Assembly: GCF_025147465.1 (NCBI RefSeq)
Contig: NZ_JALXOZ010000001.1
Span: 241,586-305,585, forward strand
Direction: 5' to 3'
DNA length: 64,000 nt
Origin: Dermabacter sp. p3-SID358
GTDB lineage: Bacteria; Actinomycetota; Actinomycetes; Actinomycetales; Dermabacteraceae
In this document: in pieces, positions 26,728 to 35,708 of the stretch
How positions within the stretch are numbered: position 1 is the stretch's first letter
How the letters are laid out: each line of letters opens with the position of its first letter
Program-made: the position numbers and the translations under genes
The notes under the pieces: generated by a model
The model's input: only the letters and a program-made list of their open reading frames with translations
Told to the model about the DNA's origin: nothing
Databases searched by the model: none

Positions 26728-27216
26728 ATGACGGCTATGATTCCCCTCTTTCACGAGCGCTTGCATCCGGGTCCCTTTGTCACGCTTATCGCGGTCATCT
26801 TCGGGGTGCTGCTTGGTGCGATCCTGATGCCTTTGAGCGAAATCGCCAGCGTGGTCACCGCGGTCGCGCTCGGGGTACTCTTCCCAGCTATCCTCTTCGC
26901 CGCGTCGCCTGTCGTGGAAGTACGCGAAGACGTCGTCGTGGCAGGACCAGCGCGGATCGAGATCGACGTGCTCGGGGAACCGCGAATCCTGTCGAAGGAC
27001 GATTTCACCACGATTCTCGGTCCTGAGATTCGCCCACTCGACTTCCGCCTCGTCCGCGGGTGGATTTCAACGGGCGTCGAAGTCCCGGTCGTCGACCCCA
27101 AGGATCCTACGCCCGCTCTCGTCCTCTCGCTCAGAAACCCGGAGGACTTCGCTCTTGCTTTGAAGGCAGCGCAAAAAGAAGGGGTGCGCGAGGGTGAGTC
27201 CTCGCGCACCCGATAG
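26728..27216 (+). CDS. DUF3093 membrane protein
   Basis: A 162-residue protein of an actinobacterial family with unknown role. Two N-terminal hydrophobic segments (about 13-35 and 40-58, VTLIAVIFGVLLGAILM and VTAVALGVLFPAILFAA) precede a soluble domain that ends DFALALKAAQKEGVREGESSRTR in part. Divergent from dut, as in Rv2697c-Rv2698. The last 11 codons lie inside a terminator hairpin (27182-27211). Confidence 0.85.
   Translation: MTAMIPLFHERLHPGPFVTLIAVIFGVLLGAILMPLSEIASVVTAVALGVLFPAILFAASPVVEVREDVVVAGPARIEIDVLGEPRILSKDDFTTILGPEIRPLDFRLVRGWISTGVEVPVVDPKDPTPALVLSLRNPEDFALALKAAQKEGVREGESSRTR
27182..27211. terminator. Hairpin terminator overlapping the DUF3093 3' end
   Basis: GGGTGCGCGAGG and CCTCGCGCACCC form a perfect 12 bp stem with loop GTGAGT, within the final codons of DUF3093. 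A second small hairpin with a TTTA tail follows at 27215-27230. It separates DUF3093 from the convergent DUF4193 gene. Confidence 0.75.
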
Positions 27217-27227
27217 GTGCTGCACCT

Positions 27228-27530
27228 TTAGTCGCCTGAGCACTCCTTACAGATAATAAGCTTGCCTTCGACATGGTCGATTTGACTGCGATGCTTCACG
27301 AGGAAGCACGAGCCGCACGTAAATTCGTCAACCTGACGAGGCAAGACGGTAACTGAAAGCTCTTCATTGGAGAGATCGGCGCCGGGAAGTTCGAAGCCTT
27401 CCGCGGCTTCAGCCTCATCTTCATCAACGGAAGGTGACGCGTTGTCGTTCCGGCGCCCCTTGAGCTCCTCAATCGAGTCTTCGCTCGAGTCTTCGTCCTT
27501 CTTGAATGGGGCGTCGTAGTCGGTAGCCAT
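27228..27530 (-). CDS. DUF4193 zinc-ribbon-like protein
   Basis: A 100-residue acidic protein. The N-terminal 60 residues are rich in Asp/Glu/Ser and probably disordered; the C-terminus holds two CxxC pairs, FTCGSCFLV and IICKECSGD, typical of a zinc ribbon. Family Rv2699c, unknown function, found across actinobacteria between dut and sigA regions. AAAGAGAA precedes the ATG. Confidence 0.87.
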   Translation of the reverse strand: MATDYDAPFKKDEDSSEDSIEELKGRRNDNASPSVDEDEAEAAEGFELPGADLSNEELSVTVLPRQVDEFTCGSCFLVKHRSQIDHVEGKLIICKECSGD

Positions 27531-27740
27531 GGTTCTCTTTCACGGGGATCTGGGGCGCTGGGGGCCAGGCGCCCGAAGCGGAGTTCAGCAACGGCGGGAA
27601 TTCTCGCAGTTTGCCTTGGACTTTTCAAGCTGTGCGAAGAAAATACCAGAGTTCGACTCCGCGCGCTTGCTTCACCACTCGCGACGAGCTCGTGGCCCCT
27701 TCACCCGCCGTGTCAGCAGTGTTTTTCGAGCCTCGCGTTT

Positions 27741-27746
27741 TAGTAT
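27741..27746 (+). promoter_or_regulatory. Probable -10 box TAGTAT for sepH
   Basis: TAGTAT in the gap between DUF4193 and sepH, about 40 nt upstream of the sepH ATG. The leader contains the ribosome binding site GAAGG. Confidence 0.4.
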
Positions 27747-27786
27747 TGGCACCACGCGAGACCTCGATAGAGAAAGAAGGCCGTTA

Positions 27787-29070
27787 ATGCGCGAGCTCAC
27801 ACTCGGCGGGTTGCACGAAAACTCCGATCACCTCATCTTGCTTGACTCTGAGGGCGAGCGATACACGGTGCGCATTGATGAGGCTCTACGCGCGGCGGTG
27901 CGCCGCGACGCGTCCTCCGTCGGTCTCATCCAGCAATCTCAGCCGTCGGCACTCCGGCCGAAGGATATCCAGGCCATGTTGAGAGGCGGTTCCACGGTAG
28001 AGTCGATCGCTGAACTCGCGGGCATGGAAGTCGAGCACGTGCGGCGGTACGAAGGACCGGTACGTGCCGAGCGTGATCATACCGCGCGTCGCGCGCAGGA
28101 ATTTCGCACGTCCAAAGGTGGAACCGAAAAGCTCATCGACATCGTCGAACCCCGCCTTCGCGCTCGCGGCGTGGAAGAAGACCTCGAATGGGATGCGTGG
28201 CGTCGTAGCGATGGCACGTGGACTCTCCAGCTCACGTTCGTCGCTGGCGGGCGCTCTCGAGTCGCAACCTGGCAGGCTGACCTTCCGGATCGCGTCGTGA
28301 CAGCCGACGACAACGAAGCGCGATGGCTCTCGGATTCTGAAGCCACACGCGAGGATTCCTCCACTCGAACACGCTTCAAGACACAGCGGGCACACGTCTT
28401 CAACATCGAGGAAGGAGAGGCGAGCTCCTCGAACGAGTCTCCGAGCGTAGGCGCCCCCATTTCGGAGCGTGAACTCGACCTGCTCAATGCGCGACGCGGA
28501 ACACCGGCACCCGGACCCGTTTCCGATTCATCACAGGGGCGATCGTCCACGGATAGAGACGACACCACGTATTCCTCCCCATGGCAGAGCCTTGAAGATT
28601 ACGAGCCGGAACCCGCGTTTGAGAGCAGTGGCGAACACACCATTGATTCCGCACACGATTCAGAGGCCGAGGAGCGTCCCGCTCCCGTGAGGATCGTTCC
28701 TCTCAACGCTCGCCATCACGACGACCGTGAGGACAGTGCCGATTCGCACGATACCGAAGAAGTCTCCTACATCGAAGGGCCGGAAGACCTGGCCGAGGCA
28801 CCCGACCCCGCGCACGACCCTGCAGCCTCTGAGGACAACGCGCATGAAAACATCTCAAGCGAGAAGGAAGCACCCGCGGACGACACCGCAGAAGACGCAT
28901 CCCCCTCCAACGAGGCTGACAGCACCACGTCCAACAACGACGTGGACGACGAGAAACTCACTCCGCTTCCCGGCTTTGACGACGAGCCGAAAAAGCCCAC
29001 GAAGAAGCCCAAGCGCCAGCGCGCGTCGATCCCTTCGTGGGACGACATCGTCTTCGGCCACAAAGATTAA
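27787..29070 (+). CDS. sepH: SepH (DUF3071) cell-division protein
   Basis: Actinobacterial protein that helps FtsZ assemble and positions septa. The 427-residue product has the conserved N-terminal DUF3071 domain with a helix-turn-helix (LRPKDIQAMLRGGSTVESIA near residues 60-85). A long acidic, Ser/Asp/Glu-rich disordered region (about 210-400) leads to a basic C-terminal patch (KKPTKKPKRQRASIP) just before the end, typical of SepH. ATG 27787 has AGAAGG upstream. It ends 20 nt from a convergent gene without an obvious terminator. Confidence 0.88.
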   Translation: MRELTLGGLHENSDHLILLDSEGERYTVRIDEALRAAVRRDASSVGLIQQSQPSALRPKDIQAMLRGGSTVESIAELAGMEVEHVRRYEGPVRAERDHTARRAQEFRTSKGGTEKLIDIVEPRLRARGVEEDLEWDAWRRSDGTWTLQLTFVAGGRSRVATWQADLPDRVVTADDNEARWLSDSEATREDSSTRTRFKTQRAHVFNIEEGEASSSNESPSVGAPISERELDLLNARRGTPAPGPVSDSSQGRSSTDRDDTTYSSPWQSLEDYEPEPAFESSGEHTIDSAHDSEAEERPAPVRIVPLNARHHDDREDSADSHDTEEVSYIEGPEDLAEAPDPAHDPAASEDNAHENISSEKEAPADDTAEDASPSNEADSTTSNNDVDDEKLTPLPGFDDEPKKPTKKPKRQRASIPSWDDIVFGHKD

Positions 29071-29090
29071 CGAAGGCACTCGCCCCGCCG

Positions 29091-30185
29091 CTACACCGCG
29101 AACTGGAGAAACGGCACAGCAATCTCGGCCGAGCTCAGAGATCCGTGGACCCCTCTTTGCTCAAGCGCCGTTGCACGTATAAAACCCGTGTGGGTGAATT
29201 GATGACGCCCGTTGGCGAAAATGAACGCGTCACCGAGACGCTCGGCAAGAACTCTCCGGTCTGCTGTACCCGGATCACCGAAAAGCCCACTCGAAAGCAT
29301 GCGTTCGCGGTCAAGGACGTCCCCTCGCTCCCCCACCCATGAACGCAGTTCTTCGAGCGGCGGGCAACCGTCAGCCTCCTCAAAGCGCACCATAAGGGCC
29401 CGCCCCTCACCTGCGACTGCGCTGCATCGCGAGAGCACACCTGGAGCATGGGCAAGGTCTGCGATCTGGTTCAGATCCGCTTCGACCATCCCGTGATCGG
29501 CCGTAATGCTCACCCGCGTATCCCGAGGGATTGAGTGCATGAGCGCGCCGAGAAACCTGTCGGTATTCTCGAGAGCGTCAAGCCACGCCGTTGAGCCCGG
29601 GCCATGGCGGTGGCCAGCCTTGTCGATATCGGGAACGTGAAGGTAGCAAGCCCCGCCTTGGCCGACGTGGTCGAGTGCCTTGCGCACCGCGTCGGACCTT
29701 CTGCCCGGCGAGGAATACCCGAAGAATTCCCATCGATTCGCGGGTTGCAACATCCCCGTAAGAAAGCTCGTGCGGTAGCGTGCCGGGCCCACGTGTGCCA
29801 CGCGCCGCTCGTGAAGTTCCGTGTAGCCACCGGCGCGTATCCACGAGCGTGGGTCGAGGCCTTTTTCACCTTGGAGGTTGTTCACCCGCTCACCGCGTGC
29901 CGTGAGGCCTTCGTAACCGAGGATTCCGTGCGTAAGAGGCGCGACGCCAGTAAAAAGCGAGGCGAGCACGCTCGTCGTCGTCGCGGGAGCGAGGGTCGTT
30001 TCACGGTCGAGGTGATTCATGTGAGAGCGGAAGAACCGCGCGTGGGATCGGTAGCGCTCGAGCTCGTCAAATCCAAGGCCATCCACGAGAATCAGGAGGT
30101 CGCGCGCGCCCTCACCTTCGAGGGCTTCGCGCCATCGCCGCACGAGGCTCGGTTCTCCCTCGCGCCAATCAACCGGCTCGGTCAC
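29091..30185 (-). CDS. Alkaline-phosphatase-superfamily phosphodiesterase/nucleotide pyrophosphatase
   Basis: A 364-residue metalloenzyme of the nucleotide pyrophosphatase/phosphodiesterase type. Metal ligands and nucleophile are visible: Asp in LILVDGLGFD, the Thr nucleophile in LAPATTTSVLASL, HVPDIDKAGHRHG, SITADHGM and the late His in RGVHGSLS. No signal peptide, so it is cytosolic. GTG start overlaps the DUF5998 stop by 4 nt; it is the third gene of a Pat-DUF5998-phosphodiesterase operon. Substrate unknown. Confidence 0.88.
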   Translation of the reverse strand: MTEPVDWREGEPSLVRRWREALEGEGARDLLILVDGLGFDELERYRSHARFFRSHMNHLDRETTLAPATTTSVLASLFTGVAPLTHGILGYEGLTARGERVNNLQGEKGLDPRSWIRAGGYTELHERRVAHVGPARYRTSFLTGMLQPANRWEFFGYSSPGRRSDAVRKALDHVGQGGACYLHVPDIDKAGHRHGPGSTAWLDALENTDRFLGALMHSIPRDTRVSITADHGMVEADLNQIADLAHAPGVLSRCSAVAGEGRALMVRFEEADGCPPLEELRSWVGERGDVLDRERMLSSGLFGDPGTADRRVLAERLGDAFIFANGRHQFTHTGFIRATALEQRGVHGSLSSAEIAVPFLQFAV

Positions 30186-30739
30186 TGCGTTGCGTCGTAG
30201 AGGGAATCAAAAAAGGCGAGCGCGTCGGCGATAGCCTGTTCACCGTCGGCGAGTGCACTCACACGCAGCACAAGATCAGCCTCGCGGCTGTCACCCGTAT
30301 ATCCGTGGTCGGCGCTGCATTGAGGATCTTCGCACCACGCGGGTTGAATGTCGAGCCTGCGATTCGCACCCCAGCTGAGCCCAAGCGTCACTTCGGCTTC
30401 CCGCGGCGCGATAGCGGTACCGTCGGTGTCGTAAGCCTGCGAAAGTGCAAGATTCCCTACCCGCGAGAGCTTGACGCGCTCCGTTGAGACGATCACTTGG
30501 GTGGGATTGAGCGCATCCGCACTTTCATCGTCCAGGTGGACGATGAGCAGATGCTCAGTCGTGAGGGCAAGGATTGTGAGGTGACGGCGCACCTCCGGGC
30601 CGTCAAAAGTAGTTTCGGGACGCACGAGGTAGCTGCGGATCCGGCTTTCGCGCACGGCACGCTCGAGAGCTGCGCGTGCAGTATCGGGAAAATACCCGGC
30701 GAGCTCGAGCTCCGAGAGAAGTGTCGGTGGAAGACTCAT
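30182..30739 (-). CDS. DUF5998 protein
   Basis: A 185-residue soluble protein of a conserved actinobacterial family of unknown function. It has a mixed alpha/beta pattern and a Cys/His-containing stretch AWCEDPQCSADHGY that could bind metal. ATG 30739 gives the family N-terminus MSLPPTLLSELE. The start overlaps the stop of the acetyltransferase gene (ATGA) and also has its own -10 box. Confidence 0.85.
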   Translation of the reverse strand: MSLPPTLLSELELAGYFPDTARAALERAVRESRIRSYLVRPETTFDGPEVRRHLTILALTTEHLLIVHLDDESADALNPTQVIVSTERVKLSRVGNLALSQAYDTDGTAIAPREAEVTLGLSWGANRRLDIQPAWCEDPQCSADHGYTGDSREADLVLRVSALADGEQAIADALAFFDSLYDATQ

Positions 30740-33183
30740 GGTTCCAGTGTAGTGAGCCCAAGCGATGGGTCCTCGGGTGATCCAACCTCTGCCGCACACC
30801 CGCCGATCTCGAGACCCTTGGCATGCACCCCCACGGGGTCAAGGGTCAAGGAAGAAAGGCAACCGATCTGAAGGAACGCTTCCGAGAGCGTCTCGATCGT
30901 CTCGATGAGGCTGGCTCTGCCCTCAGAGCCGCGGGGTGCGTGGGTGTCGAGTACCGGCAGCGCCGCAAGCTCCTCTAGCATGGCCTCGACTGTTCCCTGT
31001 TGGAGTGGAAGACGAGCGTAAGAGGCGTCGGCGAAAACCTCATAGGCGATACCGGCGAGGGCGAGAGTGAGCACCGGGCCGAAGGCACCATCACGTTCGA
31101 AGCAGAGACGAAGTTCGCATTCGTTTTTGTGAGTGCGGCGAGCGTCGTTGAGGGAGAATCCAAGCGCGCTCAGGAGGGGTGTCTCCACGGGGGTTGCGCT
31201 CAGAGCCGCGCGTGCGCCTTCGAGCTGTGTGTCGGTAAGGGCACGGGCGACCCGTACGCGACGGGGCTTCTTCCCGCGCGAGTACGCGGCGCGCAACGAC
31301 GTCGCGAGAGCCTCGCTCGCACGCGAGGCGGTCGCAAAGACCGGAGGAAGACTCGGATCTTCGCGGAGGGCAGAGCGGAGCACACGCACCCGGGGTTCAT
31401 CGCTTACGACCACCATGAGTACCTGCACTGCCGAACCCGATGCAAGGGTCGCGAGGGACTGAGCGAGGTGCACGAGATCGACGCGTTGCGTGTCAAGTAT
31501 CGCCGCGATCACGCAGTCCACGCCGCCCGGAGCTGCCATCGCGGTGAAGGCGCGCGACACGAATCGATCATCACCGACGATCGGCACGCGGAAGTTTTCA
31601 CTGCGTACGTCAAGCCCTGCTTCGTGTGCGGCAGCCCGCAAGGTCGCACCGAGTGCGCTCGAATTCGAGAGGAGCCCCACGCGAGTCCCGTGAGCGCGGC
31701 CCTCGCGGGACAGGACGGCGAGCGTGTCAAGCAAGTGGTCAACGCTCTCGGTGCGAAGCGCACCCGCGCGATCCAATATCTGATCGATCGCGCGATCGGG
31801 AAGCGACGAGGCGTCTCGCGCGGGGTCAGCGGGCCCGCGCTCCGGCTCGTTAGGCGGGCGAACGATGAGCACGGGAACTCGCGCAGAGAGAGCCTCGATG
31901 TGGGAAGCGAGGCTGGCCGGGTCACCTAGGGATTCGAGTGAGAGCGCCACGAATTCGATGTCCTCATCATCGTGCCAGCGCTCGAGCGCGCTCGTGAGGG
32001 AGAGATCTGCGCGATTGCCCGCGGAAAGGAATTCCTTCACGCGTAGCCCGCGCGAGTCGGCTCCAGCGAGGATCATCGCGCTCAGCGCTGTTGACTGACC
32101 TGCCATCGCGATCGATCCCCGCTCTGACGTGCGTGGGGAGAGTGAAACGTTGAGGGGATTCTCCCCCGTGCGGAAGAAGCCCAGCGAGGAGGGGCCGAGG
32201 ATACGAATGCCGTGTTCACGTGCCGTGGACACAAGCGCGTCTTGCGCCGCAAGGCCTTCCTCACCAGCATCGGCAAAGCCCCCGCTGACAACCACCGCTG
32301 CTTTCACGCCGCGCTCCGCGAGAGGCTCGAGCGCCGAAATACAGCGGTCGGGGCGGAGCGCGAGGACCGCGAGATCCACTGGGCCCGGGACATCCGCGAT
32401 GCTTCCGAAACTCTTGAGCCCGTTGATCTCATAGGCCTCGGGGTTTACGGGGAAAATCGCGCCGCCGAAGCCGCTCGCAATGAGCCCGCGAACGATCTGC
32501 GCTCCAACCTGATCCCGGTGACGGCTTGCACCAACAACCATGATTGATTCGGCGTCGAACAACAACGACATGGATGCTGCCTCGGCTCGGCGCACGCGCT
32601 CGTGGTGCGCCGCGACGGTGGAAGGCGTCGGATCTGTGCTCCAGGAGAGGGACACGGTGCCCTCCTCCGCTTCCCCCCGCTTGAGTTCAAAGCCCGCACG
32701 CTCGAGCACTCGGAACATCGCCTTGTTTTCCGCGAGAACGTCCGCCGTGAATGTTTCTATGCCAACTGAACGGGCGATCGCGGTGAGGCGTTCAATGAGA
32801 ACGGAACCGATTCCCTGCCCGTGAAGGTGATCAGCCACGACGCATGCGAGGTCGGCGACGTTCGGCGCGGTGCGGGTCATTCGTGAGACACCGACAATCG
32901 CCCCGCCTCTGAATGCGGCAAGGGCGATGCGGTCGCGTGCATCGACTCGCGAAAGCCGCTTCAGTTCTTCGCGCGAAAGGCTGCTTTTCGAAGTGAAGAA
33001 GCGCTGATAACGCGTGCTCTGAGAAAGCCCACCGTAAAACGCTTCAAGCGCCCGAGAATCCGATGCTGCGAGTGGCCGCACAAGGATACCCATGCCGTTT
33101 GCGACGCATTCATACGAAGCCCACCCTCTGGGGTGTGCACCTTCGTGTACGCGCCCTTTCGCGTTTCGCTTTCCTCGAGCCAT
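30736..33183 (-). CDS. Pat-like protein: GNAT acetyltransferase fused to an acyl-CoA-synthetase-like domain
   Basis: An 815-residue protein with the Streptomyces-type order: N-terminal GNAT domain (about 32-180, with LHGQGIGSVLIERLT), then a CoA-binding domain (about 205-300, IMVVGASRHRDQVGAQIV), two ligase-CoA-type domains (about 330-620) and a C-terminal part that resembles ATP-grasp but is short and degenerate. Family members acetylate lysines, notably inactivating acetyl-CoA synthetase. Here the ATP-grasp part lacks clear nucleotide-binding motifs and the protein is shorter than the usual 900 or so residues. Leaderless start at ATG 33183; first gene of an operon. Confidence 0.82.
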   Translation of the reverse strand: MARGKRNAKGRVHEGAHPRGWASYECVANGMGILVRPLAASDSRALEAFYGGLSQSTRYQRFFTSKSSLSREELKRLSRVDARDRIALAAFRGGAIVGVSRMTRTAPNVADLACVVADHLHGQGIGSVLIERLTAIARSVGIETFTADVLAENKAMFRVLERAGFELKRGEAEEGTVSLSWSTDPTPSTVAAHHERVRRAEAASMSLLFDAESIMVVGASRHRDQVGAQIVRGLIASGFGGAIFPVNPEAYEINGLKSFGSIADVPGPVDLAVLALRPDRCISALEPLAERGVKAAVVVSGGFADAGEEGLAAQDALVSTAREHGIRILGPSSLGFFRTGENPLNVSLSPRTSERGSIAMAGQSTALSAMILAGADSRGLRVKEFLSAGNRADLSLTSALERWHDDEDIEFVALSLESLGDPASLASHIEALSARVPVLIVRPPNEPERGPADPARDASSLPDRAIDQILDRAGALRTESVDHLLDTLAVLSREGRAHGTRVGLLSNSSALGATLRAAAHEAGLDVRSENFRVPIVGDDRFVSRAFTAMAAPGGVDCVIAAILDTQRVDLVHLAQSLATLASGSAVQVLMVVVSDEPRVRVLRSALREDPSLPPVFATASRASEALATSLRAAYSRGKKPRRVRVARALTDTQLEGARAALSATPVETPLLSALGFSLNDARRTHKNECELRLCFERDGAFGPVLTLALAGIAYEVFADASYARLPLQQGTVEAMLEELAALPVLDTHAPRGSEGRASLIETIETLSEAFLQIGCLSSLTLDPVGVHAKGLEIGGCAAEVGSPEDPSLGLTTLEP
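30746..30751 (-). promoter_or_regulatory. -10 box TACACT, internal leaderless promoter for DUF5998
   Basis: TACACT ends 6 nt before ATG 30739 although it lies inside the end of the upstream coding sequence. It could add an internal promoter to the operon. Confidence 0.4.
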
Positions 33184-33189
33184 GTGACG

Positions 33190-33195
33190 ATTCTA
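33190..33195 (-). promoter_or_regulatory. -10 box TAGAAT, leaderless start of the Pat-like gene
   Basis: TAGAAT ends 6 nt before ATG 33183, with CGTCAC between. Confidence 0.55.
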
Positions 33196-33232
33196 CGTTC
33201 GCCACCTCCACCGTATGTGGGATTGACGCTGG

Positions 33233-33238
33233 CACAAT
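33233..33238 (+). promoter_or_regulatory. -10-like box CACAAT before parC
   Basis: Ends 7 nt before ATG 33246; the same CACAAT plus 7 nt arrangement precedes the small gene at 38879. No Shine-Dalgarno sequence. Confidence 0.4.
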
Positions 33239-33245
33239 AGTGCGC

Positions 33246-35708
33246 ATGGCCTCACGTACACCCACGCCCGCCCCGGAGCCAATCAAGGAAAACATCGTCG
33301 ACATCGACGTCACGAGCGAGATGGAGACGTCCTTCCTCGAGTACGCGTATTCGGTGATCTACTCGCGCGCCCTTCCAGATGCACGCGACGGGCTCAAACC
33401 AGTCCAGCGCAGAATCCTCTACACGATGGACAACATGGGCCTGCGTCCCGACAAGGGGCACGTGAAGAGCCAGCGCGTCGTCGGCGACGTCATGGGCAAG
33501 CTCCACCCGCACGGCGACTCCGCAATCTACGACGCCCTCGTGCGCCTCGCACAAGACTTCAATATGCGCCTCCCGCTCGTGGACGGTCACGGCAACTTTG
33601 GTTCGCTCGATAACGGTCCCGCCGCTGCGCGCTACACCGAGGCACGGATGGCGAAGGCTGCTCTTCTCATGACCACGTCCCTTGACGAGAACGTCGTGGA
33701 CATGGTCCCGAACTACGACAATCAGCTCCTCCAGCCCGAGGTGCTCCCCGCCCAGTACCCGAACCTCCTCGTGAACGGGGCCTCGGGCATCGCCGTGGGC
33801 ATGGCCACCAACATGGCTCCCCACAATCTCGTTGAGGTCATCGCTGCGGCGCGCCATCTTCTCGAGCATCCCGATGCGAGCCTCGCGGACCTCATGCGTT
33901 ACGTTCCGGGCCCCGACCTTCCGAGCGGCGGGCGCATCGTGGGGCTTGATGGCATCCGCGACGCCTATGAGACCGGGCGCGGAACCTTCAAAATCCGCGC
34001 AACCACGAAGGTCGAAAATGTCACGAGCCGCAAGAAGGCGATCGTCGTGACCGAGCTCCCCTACCAAGTTGGGCCAGAAAAGATCGCCGAAAAGCTCCGC
34101 GACGCCGTTCAAGCCAAGAAAGTCCAGGGTATAAGCGACTACCAAGACCTTTCCGACCGCAAAAAGGGAATGCGGCTCGTCCTCACACTCAAGAGCGGCT
34201 TCAATCCCGAGGCTGTGCTTGAGCAGCTGTACAAGCACACGCCCATGGAGGATTCCTTCGGCATTAACAACGTCGCCCTCGTCAACGGGCAGCCCCGCAC
34301 GCTCGGCCTCAAGCCGCTTTTGCGGGTGTTCCTTGATCACCGAATCGACGTCGTGCGGCGCCGCACCGAGTTTCGCCTCGGCAAACGCCGTGATCGACTC
34401 CACCTCGTCGAAGGCCTCATCATCGCAATCGTCGACATTGACGAGGTCATCCAGATCATCCGGTCCTCTGACACGGTCGAAAGCGCCCGCGAGCGTCTCA
34501 TGGCAGTCTTCGATCTCTCAAGCGCCCAAGCCGAATACATCCTCGAGCTGCGCCTTCGCCGCCTCACGAAGTTCTCACGCCTCGAACTCGAGGCGGAGCG
34601 CGATGAACTTGAGCGCGAGATTGCCGAGCTCCTCGAGATCCTTTCCGACGAGGCTGCGCTCCACCGCGTCGTGAGCACGGAATTGCAGGCCGTTGCCGAG
34701 GAGCACGGTACTGCGCGGCGCACGATCCTTCTCGAGGCCGATGCTGCGAAGGCCAAGGCCTCCCCCGCGAGCCTCGAGATCGAGGATTCCCCGTGCGATG
34801 TACTCCTCTCCGGAACAGGACTCGTCGCCCGAGTTCCGCGCCACTCAGCTGTGAGTGCCGAAGGGCACTCGCGCTCTCAGCACGACGTCATCCTTGCGCG
34901 CGTGAGGACGACGACGCGCTCACTGATTGGCGCCGTCACCGACCTCGGTCGCCTCCTGCACGTCGACGTCGTTGATCTTCCCGCACTCGCCCCCTCGGCG
35001 GGCTCGTCCTCGATCGCGGGCGGTACCCGCCTCGCCGACCTCCTCGCGCTCGAGAAGGGCGAAAAGGTCGTGGGGCTCGTGCGGCTCGAGATACCCGAGG
35101 GTGAAGCCGACAAGGGCGGCATCGCGCTCGGCACCGCGCACGGTGTTGTCAAGCGTGTCAACAGGGACTTCCCGAAGTCCGACGGCTTTGACATCATCAC
35201 CCTCAAGGGCGACGACCGCGTTGTCGGCGCCGTCGACATGGACGACGACTCCGATATGGATCTCGCGTTCATCACCTCCGCCGCTCATCTCTTGCACTTC
35301 CCCGCCTCAGGGGTGCGGGCGCAGGGCCGCGGAGGCTCGGGCGTCGCGGGCATCAAACTCGGCGTGGGCGATACTGTCATTGGCTTTGGCGCTTTCGATG
35401 TCACAAAGTCCGGCGAGGTCGTCACTGTCGCAGGCTCGTCTAGCGCCCTCGACGGCGTACAGTCGGGCTCGCTCAAAGTTTCTGCTGCCTCGGAATATCC
35501 CGCGAAGGGGCGAGCGACGGGCGGCGTTCGATGCCACCGGTTCTTGCGCGGTGAAGATATTCTCCTCTCGGCGTGGATCGTTAATTCGCCCGCGCTCGCG
35601 TGTTCGGATGCCGGAGCGCCGATCGACCTCCCCTCCCCCATTGCGCGGCGCGACGGGTCCGGATCCCCCCTCACGCTTCCGATAGCCGCGGTTGGTTCTC
35701 TCTCATGA
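33246..35708 (+). CDS. parC: DNA topoisomerase IV subunit A
   Basis: Type IIA topoisomerase cleavage subunit for chromosome decatenation, partner of ParE at 36.6-38.7 kb. The 820-residue protein has the winged-helix core with DGLKPVQRRILYTM, the Ser/Asp quinolone region HPHGDSAIYDALVR and catalytic Tyr130 in AAARYTEARM, then a C-terminal beta-propeller without the GyrA box (QRRGGRG-type motif), which argues for ParC rather than GyrA. ATG 33246 is chosen from the family start; no Shine-Dalgarno sequence, so probably leaderless. The stop overlaps the next gene. Confidence 0.92.
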   Translation: MASRTPTPAPEPIKENIVDIDVTSEMETSFLEYAYSVIYSRALPDARDGLKPVQRRILYTMDNMGLRPDKGHVKSQRVVGDVMGKLHPHGDSAIYDALVRLAQDFNMRLPLVDGHGNFGSLDNGPAAARYTEARMAKAALLMTTSLDENVVDMVPNYDNQLLQPEVLPAQYPNLLVNGASGIAVGMATNMAPHNLVEVIAAARHLLEHPDASLADLMRYVPGPDLPSGGRIVGLDGIRDAYETGRGTFKIRATTKVENVTSRKKAIVVTELPYQVGPEKIAEKLRDAVQAKKVQGISDYQDLSDRKKGMRLVLTLKSGFNPEAVLEQLYKHTPMEDSFGINNVALVNGQPRTLGLKPLLRVFLDHRIDVVRRRTEFRLGKRRDRLHLVEGLIIAIVDIDEVIQIIRSSDTVESARERLMAVFDLSSAQAEYILELRLRRLTKFSRLELEAERDELEREIAELLEILSDEAALHRVVSTELQAVAEEHGTARRTILLEADAAKAKASPASLEIEDSPCDVLLSGTGLVARVPRHSAVSAEGHSRSQHDVILARVRTTTRSLIGAVTDLGRLLHVDVVDLPALAPSAGSSSIAGGTRLADLLALEKGEKVVGLVRLEIPEGEADKGGIALGTAHGVVKRVNRDFPKSDGFDIITLKGDDRVVGAVDMDDDSDMDLAFITSAAHLLHFPASGVRAQGRGGSGVAGIKLGVGDTVIGFGAFDVTKSGEVVTVAGSSSALDGVQSGSLKVSAASEYPAKGRATGGVRCHRFLRGEDILLSAWIVNSPALACSDAGAPIDLPSPIARRDGSGSPLTLPIAAVGSLS

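Noticed and set aside
33223-33228. TTGACG as -35 box for parC
   Set aside because: Only 4 nt from the CACAAT box, so it cannot serve that promoter.
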